Assembly (NCBI RefSeq): GCF_000718255.1 | Contig: NZ_JOFJ01000015.1 | Coordinates: 1 to 64,000 of the forward strand | Direction of reading: 5' to 3' | From: Spirillospora albida | GTDB lineage: Bacteria > Actinomycetota > Actinomycetes > Streptosporangiales > Streptosporangiaceae | DNA: 64,000 nucleotides | Shown here: positions 31,753 to 40,197 of the stretch, piece by piece | Layout: each line of letters starts with the position of its first letter | Position numbering within the stretch: position 1 is the stretch's first letter | Notes under the pieces: generated by a model | What the model saw: only the letters and a program-made list of their open reading frames with translations | Databases searched by the model: none | Told to the model about the DNA's origin: nothing | Position numbers and translations under genes: made by a program

Positions 31753-32583
31753 ATGAGCACTGTGGAGGCGCCGGCCAAAACGCGCGCCCAGATCAAGGAA
31801 CGCACGCTCCGCAAGGACAACTGGCGCAAGTATCCGCTCACCACCTTCATCATCTTCACCGCGTGGGTGGCGTACGCGACCGTCCGGGCCTTCTGGGGCT
31901 CCGCGTTCTACGTCCCGGAGTTCCATTACCTGACGCCGTTCTACTCGCCGTGCCTGAACGAGATCTGCAACAGCGTCACGGTGGACGGGCACACGGGCAG
32001 CGCGGCGGAGTTCGGCACGTTCCTGCCGGCGGAGACGCGCGGCTGGATCCCGTTCGCGGCGGTCTCGCTGCCGTTCCTGCTGCTGTTCCGCCTGACCTGC
32101 TACTACTACCGCAAGGCGTACTACCGGTCGTTCTGGCTGTCGCCGTCGGCGTGCGCCGTCCAGGAGCCGCACAAGAAGTACACGGGCGAGCGCCGCTTCC
32201 CGCTCATCGGCCAGAACCTGCACCGCTACTTCTGGCTGGCCGCCGTCCTCATCTCGCTCGTCAACACCTACGACGCGATCCTCGCCTTCCACGGCAAGGA
32301 CGGCGGGTTCGGCATCGGCCTCGGCACGATCATCCTGGTCGCCAACGTGGTCCTGCTGTGGCTCTACACGCTGTCGTGCCACTCGTGCCGGCACATCGTC
32401 GGCGGACGGTTGAAGAACTTCTCCAAGCACCCCTTCCGGTACCGGATGTGGGGCTGGGTGTCGAAGATCAACCAGCGGCACGGGATGTACGCCCTCATCA
32501 CGCTGGGCTCGCTCGTGGTCGCCGACCTGTATGTCGCGCTGGTGGCCAGCGGCACCATCTCCGACCTGCGCATCTTCAACTGA
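31753..32583 (+). CDS. sdhC: Sdh1-type succinate dehydrogenase membrane subunit
   Basis: A protein of 276 residues with five helices, corresponding by size, order and the CHSCRHIVGGRLKNFSKHP segment to the single anchor subunit of mycobacterial Sdh1 (Rv0249c type). It anchors the dehydrogenase and passes electrons to menaquinone. The ATG at 31753 follows an AGGAG. An extracellular loop carries CLNEICNS. It is the first gene of the operon. Confidence 0.85.
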   Translation: MSTVEAPAKTRAQIKERTLRKDNWRKYPLTTFIIFTAWVAYATVRAFWGSAFYVPEFHYLTPFYSPCLNEICNSVTVDGHTGSAAEFGTFLPAETRGWIPFAAVSLPFLLLFRLTCYYYRKAYYRSFWLSPSACAVQEPHKKYTGERRFPLIGQNLHRYFWLAAVLISLVNTYDAILAFHGKDGGFGIGLGTIILVANVVLLWLYTLSCHSCRHIVGGRLKNFSKHPFRYRMWGWVSKINQRHGMYALITLGSLVVADLYVALVASGTISDLRIFN

Positions 32584-32595
32584 GGCCGAGGAATC

Positions 32596-34536
32596 ATGAC
32601 TGAGATCGAGAGGCACTCGTACGACGTCGTGGTGATCGGCGCCGGCGGCGCCGGGCTGCGGGCGGCGATCGAGGCCCGCCTCCAGGGCAAGAAGACCGCG
32701 ATCATCTCCAAGTCGCTGTTCGGCAAGGCGCACACGGTGATGGCGGAGGGCGGCGCGGCGGCCGCGATGGGGAACGTCAACCCCAACGACAACTGGAAGG
32801 TCCACTTCCGCGACACGATGCGCGGCGGGAAGTTCCTCAACAACTGGCGGATGGCGGAGCTGCACGCCAAGGAGGCGCCCGACCGCGTCTGGGAGCTGGA
32901 GCACTGGGGCGCGCTGTTCGACCGCACCCGGGACGGGAAGATCAGCCAGCGCAACTTCGGCGGCCACGAGTACCCCCGGCTCGCGCACGTCGGCGACCGG
33001 ACCGGCCTGGAGCTGATCCGCACCGCGCAGCAGAAGATCGTCGCGCTCCAGCAGGAGGACCACCGCGAGTTCGGCGACTACGACGCCCGCCTCAAGGTGT
33101 GGGCCGAGACGACCGTGACGCGGCTGCTCAAGGACGGCGACCGGATCTCCGGCGCGTTCGGCTACGTCCGGGAGACCGGCAGGTTCGTCGTGTTCGAGGC
33201 GCCCGCGGTGGTGCTCGCGACGGGCGGCATCGGCAAGGCGTTCAAGGTGACGTCCAACTCCTGGGAGTACACCGGCGACGGCCACGCGCTGGCGATGCTG
33301 GCGGGCGGGACGCTGCTGAACATGGAGTTCGTCCAGTTCCACCCGACGGGGATGGTCTGGCCGCCGTCCGTCAAGGGCATCCTCGTGACGGAGTCGGTGC
33401 GCGGCGACCGCGGCGTCCTGAAGAACTCCGACGGCAAGCGGTTCATGTTCGACTACATCCCCGAGGTGTTCAAGGCGCAGTACGCCACCACCGAGGAGGA
33501 GGGCGACCGCTGGTACGACGACCCCGACAACAACCGGCGCCCCCCGGAGCTGCTGCCGCGCGACGAGGTCGCCCGCGCGATCAACTCCGAGGTGAAGGCC
33601 GGACGCGGATCGCCGCACGGCGGGGTCTTCCTCACCGTCGTCGACCGGATGCCGGGCGGCGCGGAGGAGATCCGGCGGCGGCTGCCCGCGATGCACCACC
33701 AGTTCAAGGAGCTGGCCGACGTCGACATCACCAAGGAGGCGATGGAGGTCGGCCCCACCTGCCATTACGTGATGGGCGGCGTGGAGGTCGACCCCGACAC
33801 GGGCGCCGCGCTCGTCCCGGGCCTGTTCGCTGCGGGCGAGTGCTCCGGCGGCATGCACGGCTCGAACCGGCTCGGCGGCAACTCGCTGACCGACCTGCTG
33901 GTGTTCGGGCGGCGGGCCGGGCTCGGCGCGGCCGAGTACATCGACGGGCTGGACGCGCGTCCGGCCGTCCCTGAGACGGAGATCGCGGCGGCGCGGGACG
34001 AGGCGCTCGCCCCGTTCCAGCGCGAGGGCGGCGAGAACCCGTACGCGGTCCATGCCGAGCTGCAGCAGACGATGAACGAGCTCGTCGGCATCATCCGCAA
34101 GGAGGGCGAGCTCCAGCAGGCCCTCGAAGCCCTCGACAAGCTGCGCGAGCGCGTCGCGAACGTCGGCGTCGAGCCCGTCGCGGTGAACGACGGGCGCGGT
34201 TACCACCCCGGCTGGCATCTCGCCCTCGACCTGCGCAACATGCTGATCGTGTCGGAGGCGATCGCGAAGGCGGCGCTGGAGCGGCGGGAGAGCCGCGGCG
34301 GCCACACCCGCGACGACCATCCCGGCATGTCGGCCGAATGGCGGAAGGTGAACCTCGTCTGCCGGCTCGACGGCGACCGCGTGCAGCTGACGCGGCAGCC
34401 GATGCCGCCGATGCGCGACGACCTGATCGGGCTGTTCGAGAGCGACGAGCTGAAGAAGTACCTCACGGCCGAGGAGATGCCGGGCGCAGCGGGCGCCACC
34501 GCGGCCGACGCGCTGGACAAGGAGGACGACCGATGA
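32596..34536 (+). CDS. sdhA: Sdh1 flavoprotein subunit
   Basis: A protein of 646 residues, the same length as Rv0248c. An N-terminal FAD-binding Rossmann motif (VVVIGAGGAGLRAAI) is followed by HTVMAEGG, where the His carries FAD in the family. The active-site region EFVQFHPTGM and the C-terminal HGSNRLGGNSLTDLLVFGR are present. It oxidises succinate to fumarate in the cytoplasm. It overlaps the iron-sulfur gene by ATGA. Confidence 0.95.
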   Translation: MTEIERHSYDVVVIGAGGAGLRAAIEARLQGKKTAIISKSLFGKAHTVMAEGGAAAAMGNVNPNDNWKVHFRDTMRGGKFLNNWRMAELHAKEAPDRVWELEHWGALFDRTRDGKISQRNFGGHEYPRLAHVGDRTGLELIRTAQQKIVALQQEDHREFGDYDARLKVWAETTVTRLLKDGDRISGAFGYVRETGRFVVFEAPAVVLATGGIGKAFKVTSNSWEYTGDGHALAMLAGGTLLNMEFVQFHPTGMVWPPSVKGILVTESVRGDRGVLKNSDGKRFMFDYIPEVFKAQYATTEEEGDRWYDDPDNNRRPPELLPRDEVARAINSEVKAGRGSPHGGVFLTVVDRMPGGAEEIRRRLPAMHHQFKELADVDITKEAMEVGPTCHYVMGGVEVDPDTGAALVPGLFAAGECSGGMHGSNRLGGNSLTDLLVFGRRAGLGAAEYIDGLDARPAVPETEIAAARDEALAPFQREGGENPYAVHAELQQTMNELVGIIRKEGELQQALEALDKLRERVANVGVEPVAVNDGRGYHPGWHLALDLRNMLIVSEAIAKAALERRESRGGHTRDDHPGMSAEWRKVNLVCRLDGDRVQLTRQPMPPMRDDLIGLFESDELKKYLTAEEMPGAAGATAADALDKEDDR

Positions 34537-35303
34537 GCTACCAGGCGAAGTTCCGGGTCTGGCGCGGCGACGAGGGCGCGGGGGAGCTCACCGACTACAC
34601 CGTCGAGGTGAACGAGGGCGAGGTCGTCCTCGACATCATCCACCGGCTGCAGGCCACGCAGGCGCCCGACCTCGCCGTCCGGTGGAACTGCAAGGCGGGC
34701 AAGTGCGGTTCCTGCTCGGCGGAGATCAACGGCATGCCGCGGCTGCTGTGCATGACGCGGATGTCGACGTTCGACCCGGACGAGACGATCACCGTCACGC
34801 CGGTCCGGACGTTCCCCGTCATCCGCGACCTCGTGACGGACGTGTCGTTCAACTACCAGAAGGCGCAGCAGATCCCGTCGTTCGACCCGGGCGACGTGAA
34901 GCCGGGCGAGTTCCGGATGCGGCAGGAGGACGTGGAGCGCTCGCAGGAGTTCCGCAAGTGCATCGAGTGCTTCCTGTGCAACAACGTCTGCCACGTCATC
35001 CGCGACCACGAGGAGAACAAGCCGGGCTTCGCGGGGCCGCGGTTCCTCATGCGGATCGGTGAGCTGGAGATGCACCCGGCCGACGTCGCGGACCGCCGCA
35101 ACATCGCGCAGGACGACCACGGCCTCGGCTTCTGCAACATCACCAAGTGCTGTACCGAGGTCTGCCCGGAGCACATCAAGATCACCGACAACGCGCTGAT
35201 CCCGATGAAGGAGCGGGTCGTGGGCCGCCGCTACGACCCGATCGTCTGGCTCGGCTCGAAGCTCGGAATCGTGAAGAAGGGCCAGGACACCCCGTCCGCC
35301 TGA
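34533..35303 (+). CDS. sdhB: Sdh1 iron-sulfur subunit
   Basis: A protein of 256 residues. The 2Fe-2S cysteines are in CKAGKCGSC with a later LLC. The two ferredoxin-type clusters are CIECFLCNNVC and FCNITKCCTEVCPE. It transfers electrons from FAD to the membrane subunit. The ATG overlaps the sdhA stop. Two strong hairpins follow. Confidence 0.95.
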   Translation: MSYQAKFRVWRGDEGAGELTDYTVEVNEGEVVLDIIHRLQATQAPDLAVRWNCKAGKCGSCSAEINGMPRLLCMTRMSTFDPDETITVTPVRTFPVIRDLVTDVSFNYQKAQQIPSFDPGDVKPGEFRMRQEDVERSQEFRKCIECFLCNNVCHVIRDHEENKPGFAGPRFLMRIGELEMHPADVADRRNIAQDDHGLGFCNITKCCTEVCPEHIKITDNALIPMKERVVGRRYDPIVWLGSKLGIVKKGQDTPSA

Positions 35304-35335
35304 CCCCCTGGGTCCGCCTGAGCGCCTTCATCCCC

Positions 35336-35370
35336 GGACGCCCCCTGCACCGCGCCGGCAGGGGGCGTCC
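35336..35370. terminator. terminator hairpin after sdh1
   Basis: GGACGCCCCCTG (35336-35347) pairs exactly with CAGGGGGCGTCC (35359-35370), loop of 11 bases. It lies 33 bases after the sdhB stop. No T-run, as often in high-GC organisms. Confidence 0.75.
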
Positions 35371-35403
35371 GTCGTGCCGGGGGTCACCGGAGCAGCGCAC
35401 AAG

Positions 35404-35440
35404 ACGGCGGGCGGCGTCCCCCGTCGTCGCCGCCCGCCGT
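35404..35440. terminator. second hairpin after sdh1
   Basis: ACGGCGGGCGGCG (35404-35416) pairs exactly with 35428-35440, loop of 11 bases. Together with the previous hairpin it insulates the Crp/Fnr gene. Confidence 0.6.
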
Positions 35441-35584
35441 ACCGCCGTTCCCCATGAACGCCGCGTCCACCCTCGCCCACCACACGTCCCGGTTATAGGG
35501 AGAAGTACACACAACGGGTGATTCGTCCGTGATTTGTTCTCCCGTCCTCCCCGTACGCGGCGCGTTCGCCTTAGCGTGGACGCC

Positions 35585-36259
35585 ATGAGCCTCCCCCTTC
35601 CCGGCTCGTTCCTCGCCGAGCTCACCTCCGAGGAGCGGGACGACCTGGACACGCGCGGACGGATCCGCGACTTCACGCGGGGGGAGACGCTCTTCATCGA
35701 GGGGGAGGCGACCGACTGGGTCGCCGTCCTGCTGCGGGGCCGCGTGAAGGCGTTCTCCTACCGCGACCACGGCGGCGAGGCGCTGCTGGCCGTCCGCGAA
35801 CCGGGCTCGCTGCTCGGGGAGGTCGCCGCCATCGACGGCTTCCCGCGCTCGGCGTCCGTGGCCGCGATGGAGCCGGTGCGGGTGCGCGCCCTCACCGCGG
35901 AGGAGTTCCGGGCGTTCCTCCAGGCGCACGGCCGGGTGTCCCTGATCATCATGCGGATGCTGTGCCAGCGTTGGCGGGACGCCGACCGCAAGCGCGTCGA
36001 GTTCGGCATGTTCGACGCGACGGGCCGCGTCGCGCAGCGCCTCGTCGAGCTGGCCGAGCGCTTCGGCGTCCCCTACGACGACCGGAGCGTCCGCATCACC
36101 CTCGACATCACGCAGGACGAGCTGGCCGGCTGGGTCGGCGCGTCCCGCGAGGCCGTCAGCAAGGCGCTGCGTACGCTCCGCGACCACGGCTGGGTCGAGA
36201 CGGGACGCCGCCGGATGATCGTCCATGACCTGCAGGCCCTCCGCCGTCACGCCCGCTGA
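35585..36259 (+). CDS. Crp/Fnr-family transcription regulator
   Basis: A protein of 224 residues. It has a cyclic-nucleotide-binding-like beta barrel (about 8-125, GEVAAIDGFPRSASVAAM), a long dimer helix and a C-terminal winged helix with ITQDELAGWVGASREAVSKALRTLRDHGWV. No Fnr-type cysteine cluster is visible. The ATG at 35585 lies seven bases after TAGCGT (35572-35577), suggesting a leaderless transcript. Its place after sdh1, with a CRP-like site before sdh1, hints at control of that operon. Confidence 0.9.
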   Translation: MSLPLPGSFLAELTSEERDDLDTRGRIRDFTRGETLFIEGEATDWVAVLLRGRVKAFSYRDHGGEALLAVREPGSLLGEVAAIDGFPRSASVAAMEPVRVRALTAEEFRAFLQAHGRVSLIIMRMLCQRWRDADRKRVEFGMFDATGRVAQRLVELAERFGVPYDDRSVRITLDITQDELAGWVGASREAVSKALRTLRDHGWVETGRRRMIVHDLQALRRHAR

Positions 36260-36282
36260 GGGCCGCCCGTACCCTGTGCAGG

Positions 36283-37254
36283 ATGCAGCTGCAGCAGCTC
36301 ACCTACTTCGTCGCGGTCGCGGAGGTACGCCACTTCACGCAGGCCGCCGAGCTGCTGCGCGTCGCCCAGCCGTCCCTGTCCAAGCAGATCAGGGCGCTGG
36401 AGGCCGAACTCAACGTCTCCCTGTTCAGCCGCGCCCGCGGCAACATCACCCTCACCCCCGCGGGCGAGGCCCTCCTCCCGCTGGCGAAGCGGATACTGGC
36501 CGACGTGGAGACCGCGCGCCTGGAGGTGCAGGAGCTCGCGGGCCTCCGGCGCGGCCGTGTCAGGCTCGGCGCCACACCGTCCCTCTGCGCGGGTCTCCTC
36601 GGGGACGTCCTGCGCCGCTTCCACGACGCCTACCCCGGCATCCAGCTCATGGTGGAAGAGGGCGGGTCGCGGGATCTCGTCCGGGAACTCACGCGCGGTT
36701 CCCTCGACCTGGCTCTCGTCATCCTCCCCCTGCACGGCGACCCGCCACTGGAGACCGTGCCCATCCTGCGCGAGTACCTGGTCGTCGCGTCCCCCGAGGG
36801 CCCCCACACCAGGGCCGCGAACATGCCGCGCCGCTCGCCCCTGCGCATCGAGGACCTCCGCGACCGCCCCCTCGTCATGTTCCGCTCCGGCTACGACCTC
36901 CGCGAAGCGACGATCAACGCCTGCCGGGCGGCCGGGTTCGAGCCGACGTTCGCCGTCGAGGGCGGCGAGATGGACGCCGTCCTGCGCTTCGTCGAGGCGG
37001 GCCTCGGCATCGCGGTCGTCCCCAGCATGGTCCTCGCCGGACGCCCCGGCCTGCGCGGCACGCCCCTCGTCTTCGCCGACAAGGCCGACGACCAGCGCGG
37101 CTCCGGCCTCCTGCGCACCATCGCCCTGGCCCACCGCAAGGACGTCGAACCCACCCACGCCGCCCGCGCGTTCCGCGACGTCCTGGAGTCCTTCCTCATC
37201 GAGGCGGGCCTGGCCGGAAGCCTCCCGGCGGGCGTGGAAACCCTCGTCCACTAG
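36283..37254 (+). CDS. LysR-family transcription regulator
   Basis: A protein of 323 residues. An N-terminal helix-turn-helix (MQLQQLTYFVAVAEVRHFTQAAELL, SLSKQIRALE) is followed by a substrate-binding domain of two lobes. The ATG is seven bases after TACCCT (36270-36275), so it may be leaderless. It is not divergent from a target gene; the effector and targets are unknown. The position beside sdh1 makes a role in central metabolism possible. Confidence 0.9.
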   Translation: MQLQQLTYFVAVAEVRHFTQAAELLRVAQPSLSKQIRALEAELNVSLFSRARGNITLTPAGEALLPLAKRILADVETARLEVQELAGLRRGRVRLGATPSLCAGLLGDVLRRFHDAYPGIQLMVEEGGSRDLVRELTRGSLDLALVILPLHGDPPLETVPILREYLVVASPEGPHTRAANMPRRSPLRIEDLRDRPLVMFRSGYDLREATINACRAAGFEPTFAVEGGEMDAVLRFVEAGLGIAVVPSMVLAGRPGLRGTPLVFADKADDQRGSGLLRTIALAHRKDVEPTHAARAFRDVLESFLIEAGLAGSLPAGVETLVH

Positions 37255-37275
37255 GGACGGCTCCGCGAGGCGTCT

Positions 37276-38379
37276 TCACCAGGCGTAGAAGTGGGCGTCG
37301 TAGATGTGCGTGAGGCGGAGTGCGGTGGTGGAGCGCTGAGAGGTCGCGAGATCGATGCGCTCCCAGGCGCCGTTCCGGATGAAGAGGACATGCCGACCGG
37401 ACGCGTCCACGGTCGGGCGGCTGCGCATGCCGGATGCGTCGGTCCACCGGCCCAGTTCCCGAACGGGCCGACCCTGCGGCGAGAGCACCATGAGCCGGAC
37501 GGCCTTCCCGCCGACATAGGCGACGTGTGATCCGTCGGGGAGCAGCGCGGGGGGCGTCCTGTCCCCTTCGCCGACGGGCCGGTCGACCGGTGGCGCCTGC
37601 CGTGTGGCGCCCGGATCGACCGTGCCGGTCGACCGCCTGGATGCCCAGCGCAGCCTGCGCCCGTCGGTCGTCCAGGTGAGCGAGAGGACATCGGCCTGGG
37701 TACCCCACAGTCGCCGTGCCCCGGTACCGAGGTCCCACAGGACGATCGCGTCGCCGCGCGGGGTCCCGGCCACCATGGCGAGGCGGGTGGCGTCGGGCGA
37801 GACGGCGACCGCGTCGGCCGTCCCCCACAGCGCGGGCTGGTGCGTCGAGGACGCGTCGAGTCCCGGGACGACGGTGCCGATGTCGGGCGTGGACGGTGCC
37901 CGCACGACCACGCTGGCCTTGCCCGGCCGCCCCTGGCCGTCCACGTGGATGCGAGCGACGACCGAGTGGCCCGACGCCGACAGAACCGTGAAGAAGAACG
38001 TGCGGTTATCGGCCGCCGCCGACGCAGGGCCGGGGGAGGGGGGCAAGGTCGTCCTTTCCGGGAGACGAACGGTGCCGCGTACCCGCCCGGACGCGACATC
38101 CACGATCTCGATCTTCCGCTCAGAGACCCGCATCGCCAGCGTCGGGGTCGCAACAGGCTCGACGGGGGTGACAGGCCTGCCCTGCGGCTCGTCCCGTCCG
38201 CCCACAACGGCGACCGCCACGACGATCGCCAGCACGGCCATGACGGGCAGGACCACCCACACCCTCCGCGACGGACGGCCCCGGGGCGCCGTATTCCAGT
38301 CCGGCTCCACCGGAGCGGGCACGTCCGTCGTCCTGTCCCGGAAGGCCGCGCGGATCAGGTCGTCCAGGGATGCGGTCAT
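37276..38379 (-). CDS. membrane-anchored WD40/TolB-like protein, likely anti-sigma partner
   Basis: A protein of 367 residues: a cytoplasmic segment of about 38 residues, one helix (about 40-60) and an extracytoplasmic region with propeller-like repeats (DAVAVSPDATRLAMVAG, VLSLTWTTDGRRLRW, HVAYVGGKAVRLMV). The ATG overlaps the stop of the sigma-factor gene (ATGA). This pairing is typical of anti-sigma factors or sensors for SigE-like ECF factors. No classical zinc anti-sigma motif is present, so the role is inferred from context. Confidence 0.65.
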   Translation of the reverse strand: MTASLDDLIRAAFRDRTTDVPAPVEPDWNTAPRGRPSRRVWVVLPVMAVLAIVVAVAVVGGRDEPQGRPVTPVEPVATPTLAMRVSERKIEIVDVASGRVRGTVRLPERTTLPPSPGPASAAADNRTFFFTVLSASGHSVVARIHVDGQGRPGKASVVVRAPSTPDIGTVVPGLDASSTHQPALWGTADAVAVSPDATRLAMVAGTPRGDAIVLWDLGTGARRLWGTQADVLSLTWTTDGRRLRWASRRSTGTVDPGATRQAPPVDRPVGEGDRTPPALLPDGSHVAYVGGKAVRLMVLSPQGRPVRELGRWTDASGMRSRPTVDASGRHVLFIRNGAWERIDLATSQRSTTALRLTHIYDAHFYAW

Positions 38380-38900
38380 CGGTTCTCTCCCATCAGGGCT
38401 TCGAGGCTGCGCAGCGCGCGCGAGATCGTCGACGACACGGTGCCGCGGCTCACCCGCAGCGTTGCGGCGATCTGGTGGTCGTCGAGATCGAGGAAGTACC
38501 GCAGCACCAGCACCTCGCGCTGCCGCCGGGTGAGTCGGTCCAGGCAGGCCAGGACCTCGGCCTGCTCATGGCGCAGCATCGCGGTGGTCTCCGCCGACCC
38601 CTCCGGCACGCGGTGGTGGACCCGTGCTCGCACGGCGGCCCGGCGCCGCCGCATCGCCGACCGGCATCCGTTGACCACCGACGTGCGGAGGTACGCCTCG
38701 GGGCTGTCCGGAGGCCCCTTCTTCGTCCAGCGGCGGTGCAGGCCCAGGAACGCCTCCTGCACCACCTCTTCCGCCGCGCCCTCGTCGTCGATCAGCAGCA
38801 CCGCGCTTCGCACCAGCATCCGCGCGTGCCTGTGGAACAGCTCCGACACCATCTCGCTCACGGTGTCGGCCGCTCTCGTCCTTGCCGCGTTCTCCTGCAC
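38376..38900 (-). CDS. SigE-family ECF RNA polymerase sigma factor
   Basis: About 174 residues. Region 2 (LVRSAVLLIDDEGAAEEVVQEAFLGLHRRW) and region 4 (CLDRLTRRQREVLVLRYFLDLDDHQIAATLRVSRGTVSSTISRAL) are clear. The N-terminus is uncertain: a GTG at 38900 with an upstream GGAAGG was taken, and a GTG at 38861 would give 161 residues. It is translationally coupled to the membrane protein that follows. Confidence 0.85.
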   Translation of the reverse strand: MQENAARTRAADTVSEMVSELFHRHARMLVRSAVLLIDDEGAAEEVVQEAFLGLHRRWTKKGPPDSPEAYLRTSVVNGCRSAMRRRRAAVRARVHHRVPEGSAETTAMLRHEQAEVLACLDRLTRRQREVLVLRYFLDLDDHQIAATLRVSRGTVSSTISRALRSLEALMGENR

Positions 38901-39084
38901 GTCCGGCGCCGCCTTCCCATGGGCCTCTACAAGAGAAGACGCCCGACGCGCCCGGATGCTGAATCCCGAACCGGAAATGGGCCCCCGGCGGTTCGTCCGG
39001 GGCCATCCCGGACGCGGTGCCGGATGTCTTCCGTGCCGGCTCCCGCTAGGGTCGCGGACGAAGAGGCGCGAAGGAGGCGGACGG

Positions 39085-39201
39085 ATGGCGGTCGATCCGA
39101 CGGGTGACGGGCTCAAGCGGTACCTCGACGAGGACCCGGGCGGTCCCGTGGTGATGCTGAACCTGCTGCCATCGGGCCGAGCCGGCGGATCAGGGTGCTG
39201 A
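39085..39201 (+). pseudogene. remnant of a DUF1330-like gene
   Basis: After a strong GAAGGAGG site the frame reads MAVDPTGDGLKRYLDEDPGG and PVVMLNLL, the usual N-terminus of DUF1330-type small proteins, but turns into PSGRAGGSGC and stops after 38 codons. The body of the gene is missing. The ribosome site and opening codons look intact, so this is a recent truncation. Confidence 0.6.
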
Positions 39202-39338
39202 ACGTCGGCCCGTTCGTCCAGGCGCTGGGCGGCCCGCCCGAATGGGGCTCCACGACCACCAACGCCATCGGGACGTTCTTCTTCGCGAGCCTGGCCTCGG
39301 CGCTGGCGGCGTCCGCCCTGTGGCGATCGGCGAGCTGA
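39195..39338 (+). pseudogene. remnant of a membrane protein gene
   Basis: A frame of 47 codons overlapping the DUF1330 remnant. It reads WGSTTTNAIGTFFFASLASALAASALW, which looks like the last membrane helix of a larger protein, and ends at 39338. It has no ribosome site of its own. I take it as the 3' end of a second gene joined to the first by a deletion; a genuine microprotein is less likely. Confidence 0.4.
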
Positions 39339-39374
39339 CGGGTCGGTGACGAACGCGCGCCCGGACCCGGACGG

Positions 39375-39413
39375 CGAGAAGCCCCGGCCGGACGAACCGG
39401 GCGGGGCTTCTCG
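39375..39413. terminator. terminator hairpin after sdh2
   Basis: CGAGAAGCCCCG (39375-39386) pairs exactly with CGGGGCTTCTCG (39402-39413), loop of 15 bases. It lies 15 bases beyond the stop codon of the minus-strand sdhB. Confidence 0.75.
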
Positions 39414-39427
39414 AGCAGTCGGACGCG

Positions 39428-40180
39428 CTACTTCTTCTTGCCGCCCACGCCGGCCTTCAGGTAGTCGTGGTTCAGGCGGCCGATGACGTCGAGGGGGATG
39501 CCCTTCGGGCAGGCGACGGTGCACTCGCCGGTGTTGGTGCAGCCGCCGAAGCCCTCCTCGTCGTGGGTGTCCAGCATGGACACGACGCGGTCCCAGCGCT
39601 CGGGCTGGCCCTGCGGCATGAGGCCGAGGTGGGTGACCTTCGCGCCGAGGAACAGGGCGGCGGAGCCGTTCGGGCAGGCGGCGACGCAGGCGCCGCAGCC
39701 GATGCACTCGGCGGCCTCGAACGCGCGGTCGGCGTCCGGCTTCGGGACGGGCGTGGCGTGCGCCTCCGGGGCGGTGCCGGTCGGGGCGGAGATGTAGCCG
39801 CCCGACTGGATGATCCGGTCGAAGGAGGAGCGGTCCACGACGAGGTCCTTGACGACCGGGAACGCCTTCGCGCGCCACGGCTCGACGTCGATGACCTCGC
39901 CGTCCTTGAACTTGCGCATGTGGAGCTGGCACGTGGTGGTGGCCCGCTCCGGGCCGTGCGGGGTGCCGTTGATGACGAGGGAGCACATGCCGCAGATGCC
40001 CTCGCGGCAGTCGTGGTCGAACGCGACGGGCTCGCCGCCGTCGGCGATGAGCTTCTCGTTGAGGACGTCCAGCATCTCCAGGAACGAGGCGTCGGGGGAG
40101 ATGTCGTCGATGGGGTACTCGACCATCTTGCCCTTGTCCCGGGGTCCGCCCTGGCGCCAGACGCGCAATGTGAGCTTCAT
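39428..40180 (-). CDS. sdhB: second succinate dehydrogenase/fumarate reductase iron-sulfur subunit
   Basis: A protein of 250 residues with 2Fe-2S cysteines (CREGICGMC, later TTTC), a first ferredoxin cluster CIGCGACVAACPNG and a second CTNTGECTVACPKG. This is the type that pairs with the B. subtilis-like SdhCAB complexes in actinobacteria. The start ATG at 40180 keeps an AGAAGG site upstream. Between it and its sdhA lies a transposable element of about 1.36 kb, so it may depend on a new promoter or on read-through. Confidence 0.9.
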   Translation of the reverse strand: MKLTLRVWRQGGPRDKGKMVEYPIDDISPDASFLEMLDVLNEKLIADGGEPVAFDHDCREGICGMCSLVINGTPHGPERATTTCQLHMRKFKDGEVIDVEPWRAKAFPVVKDLVVDRSSFDRIIQSGGYISAPTGTAPEAHATPVPKPDADRAFEAAECIGCGACVAACPNGSAALFLGAKVTHLGLMPQGQPERWDRVVSMLDTHDEEGFGGCTNTGECTVACPKGIPLDVIGRLNHDYLKAGVGGKKK

Positions 40181-40197
40181 CAGATTTTCCTTCTGTG

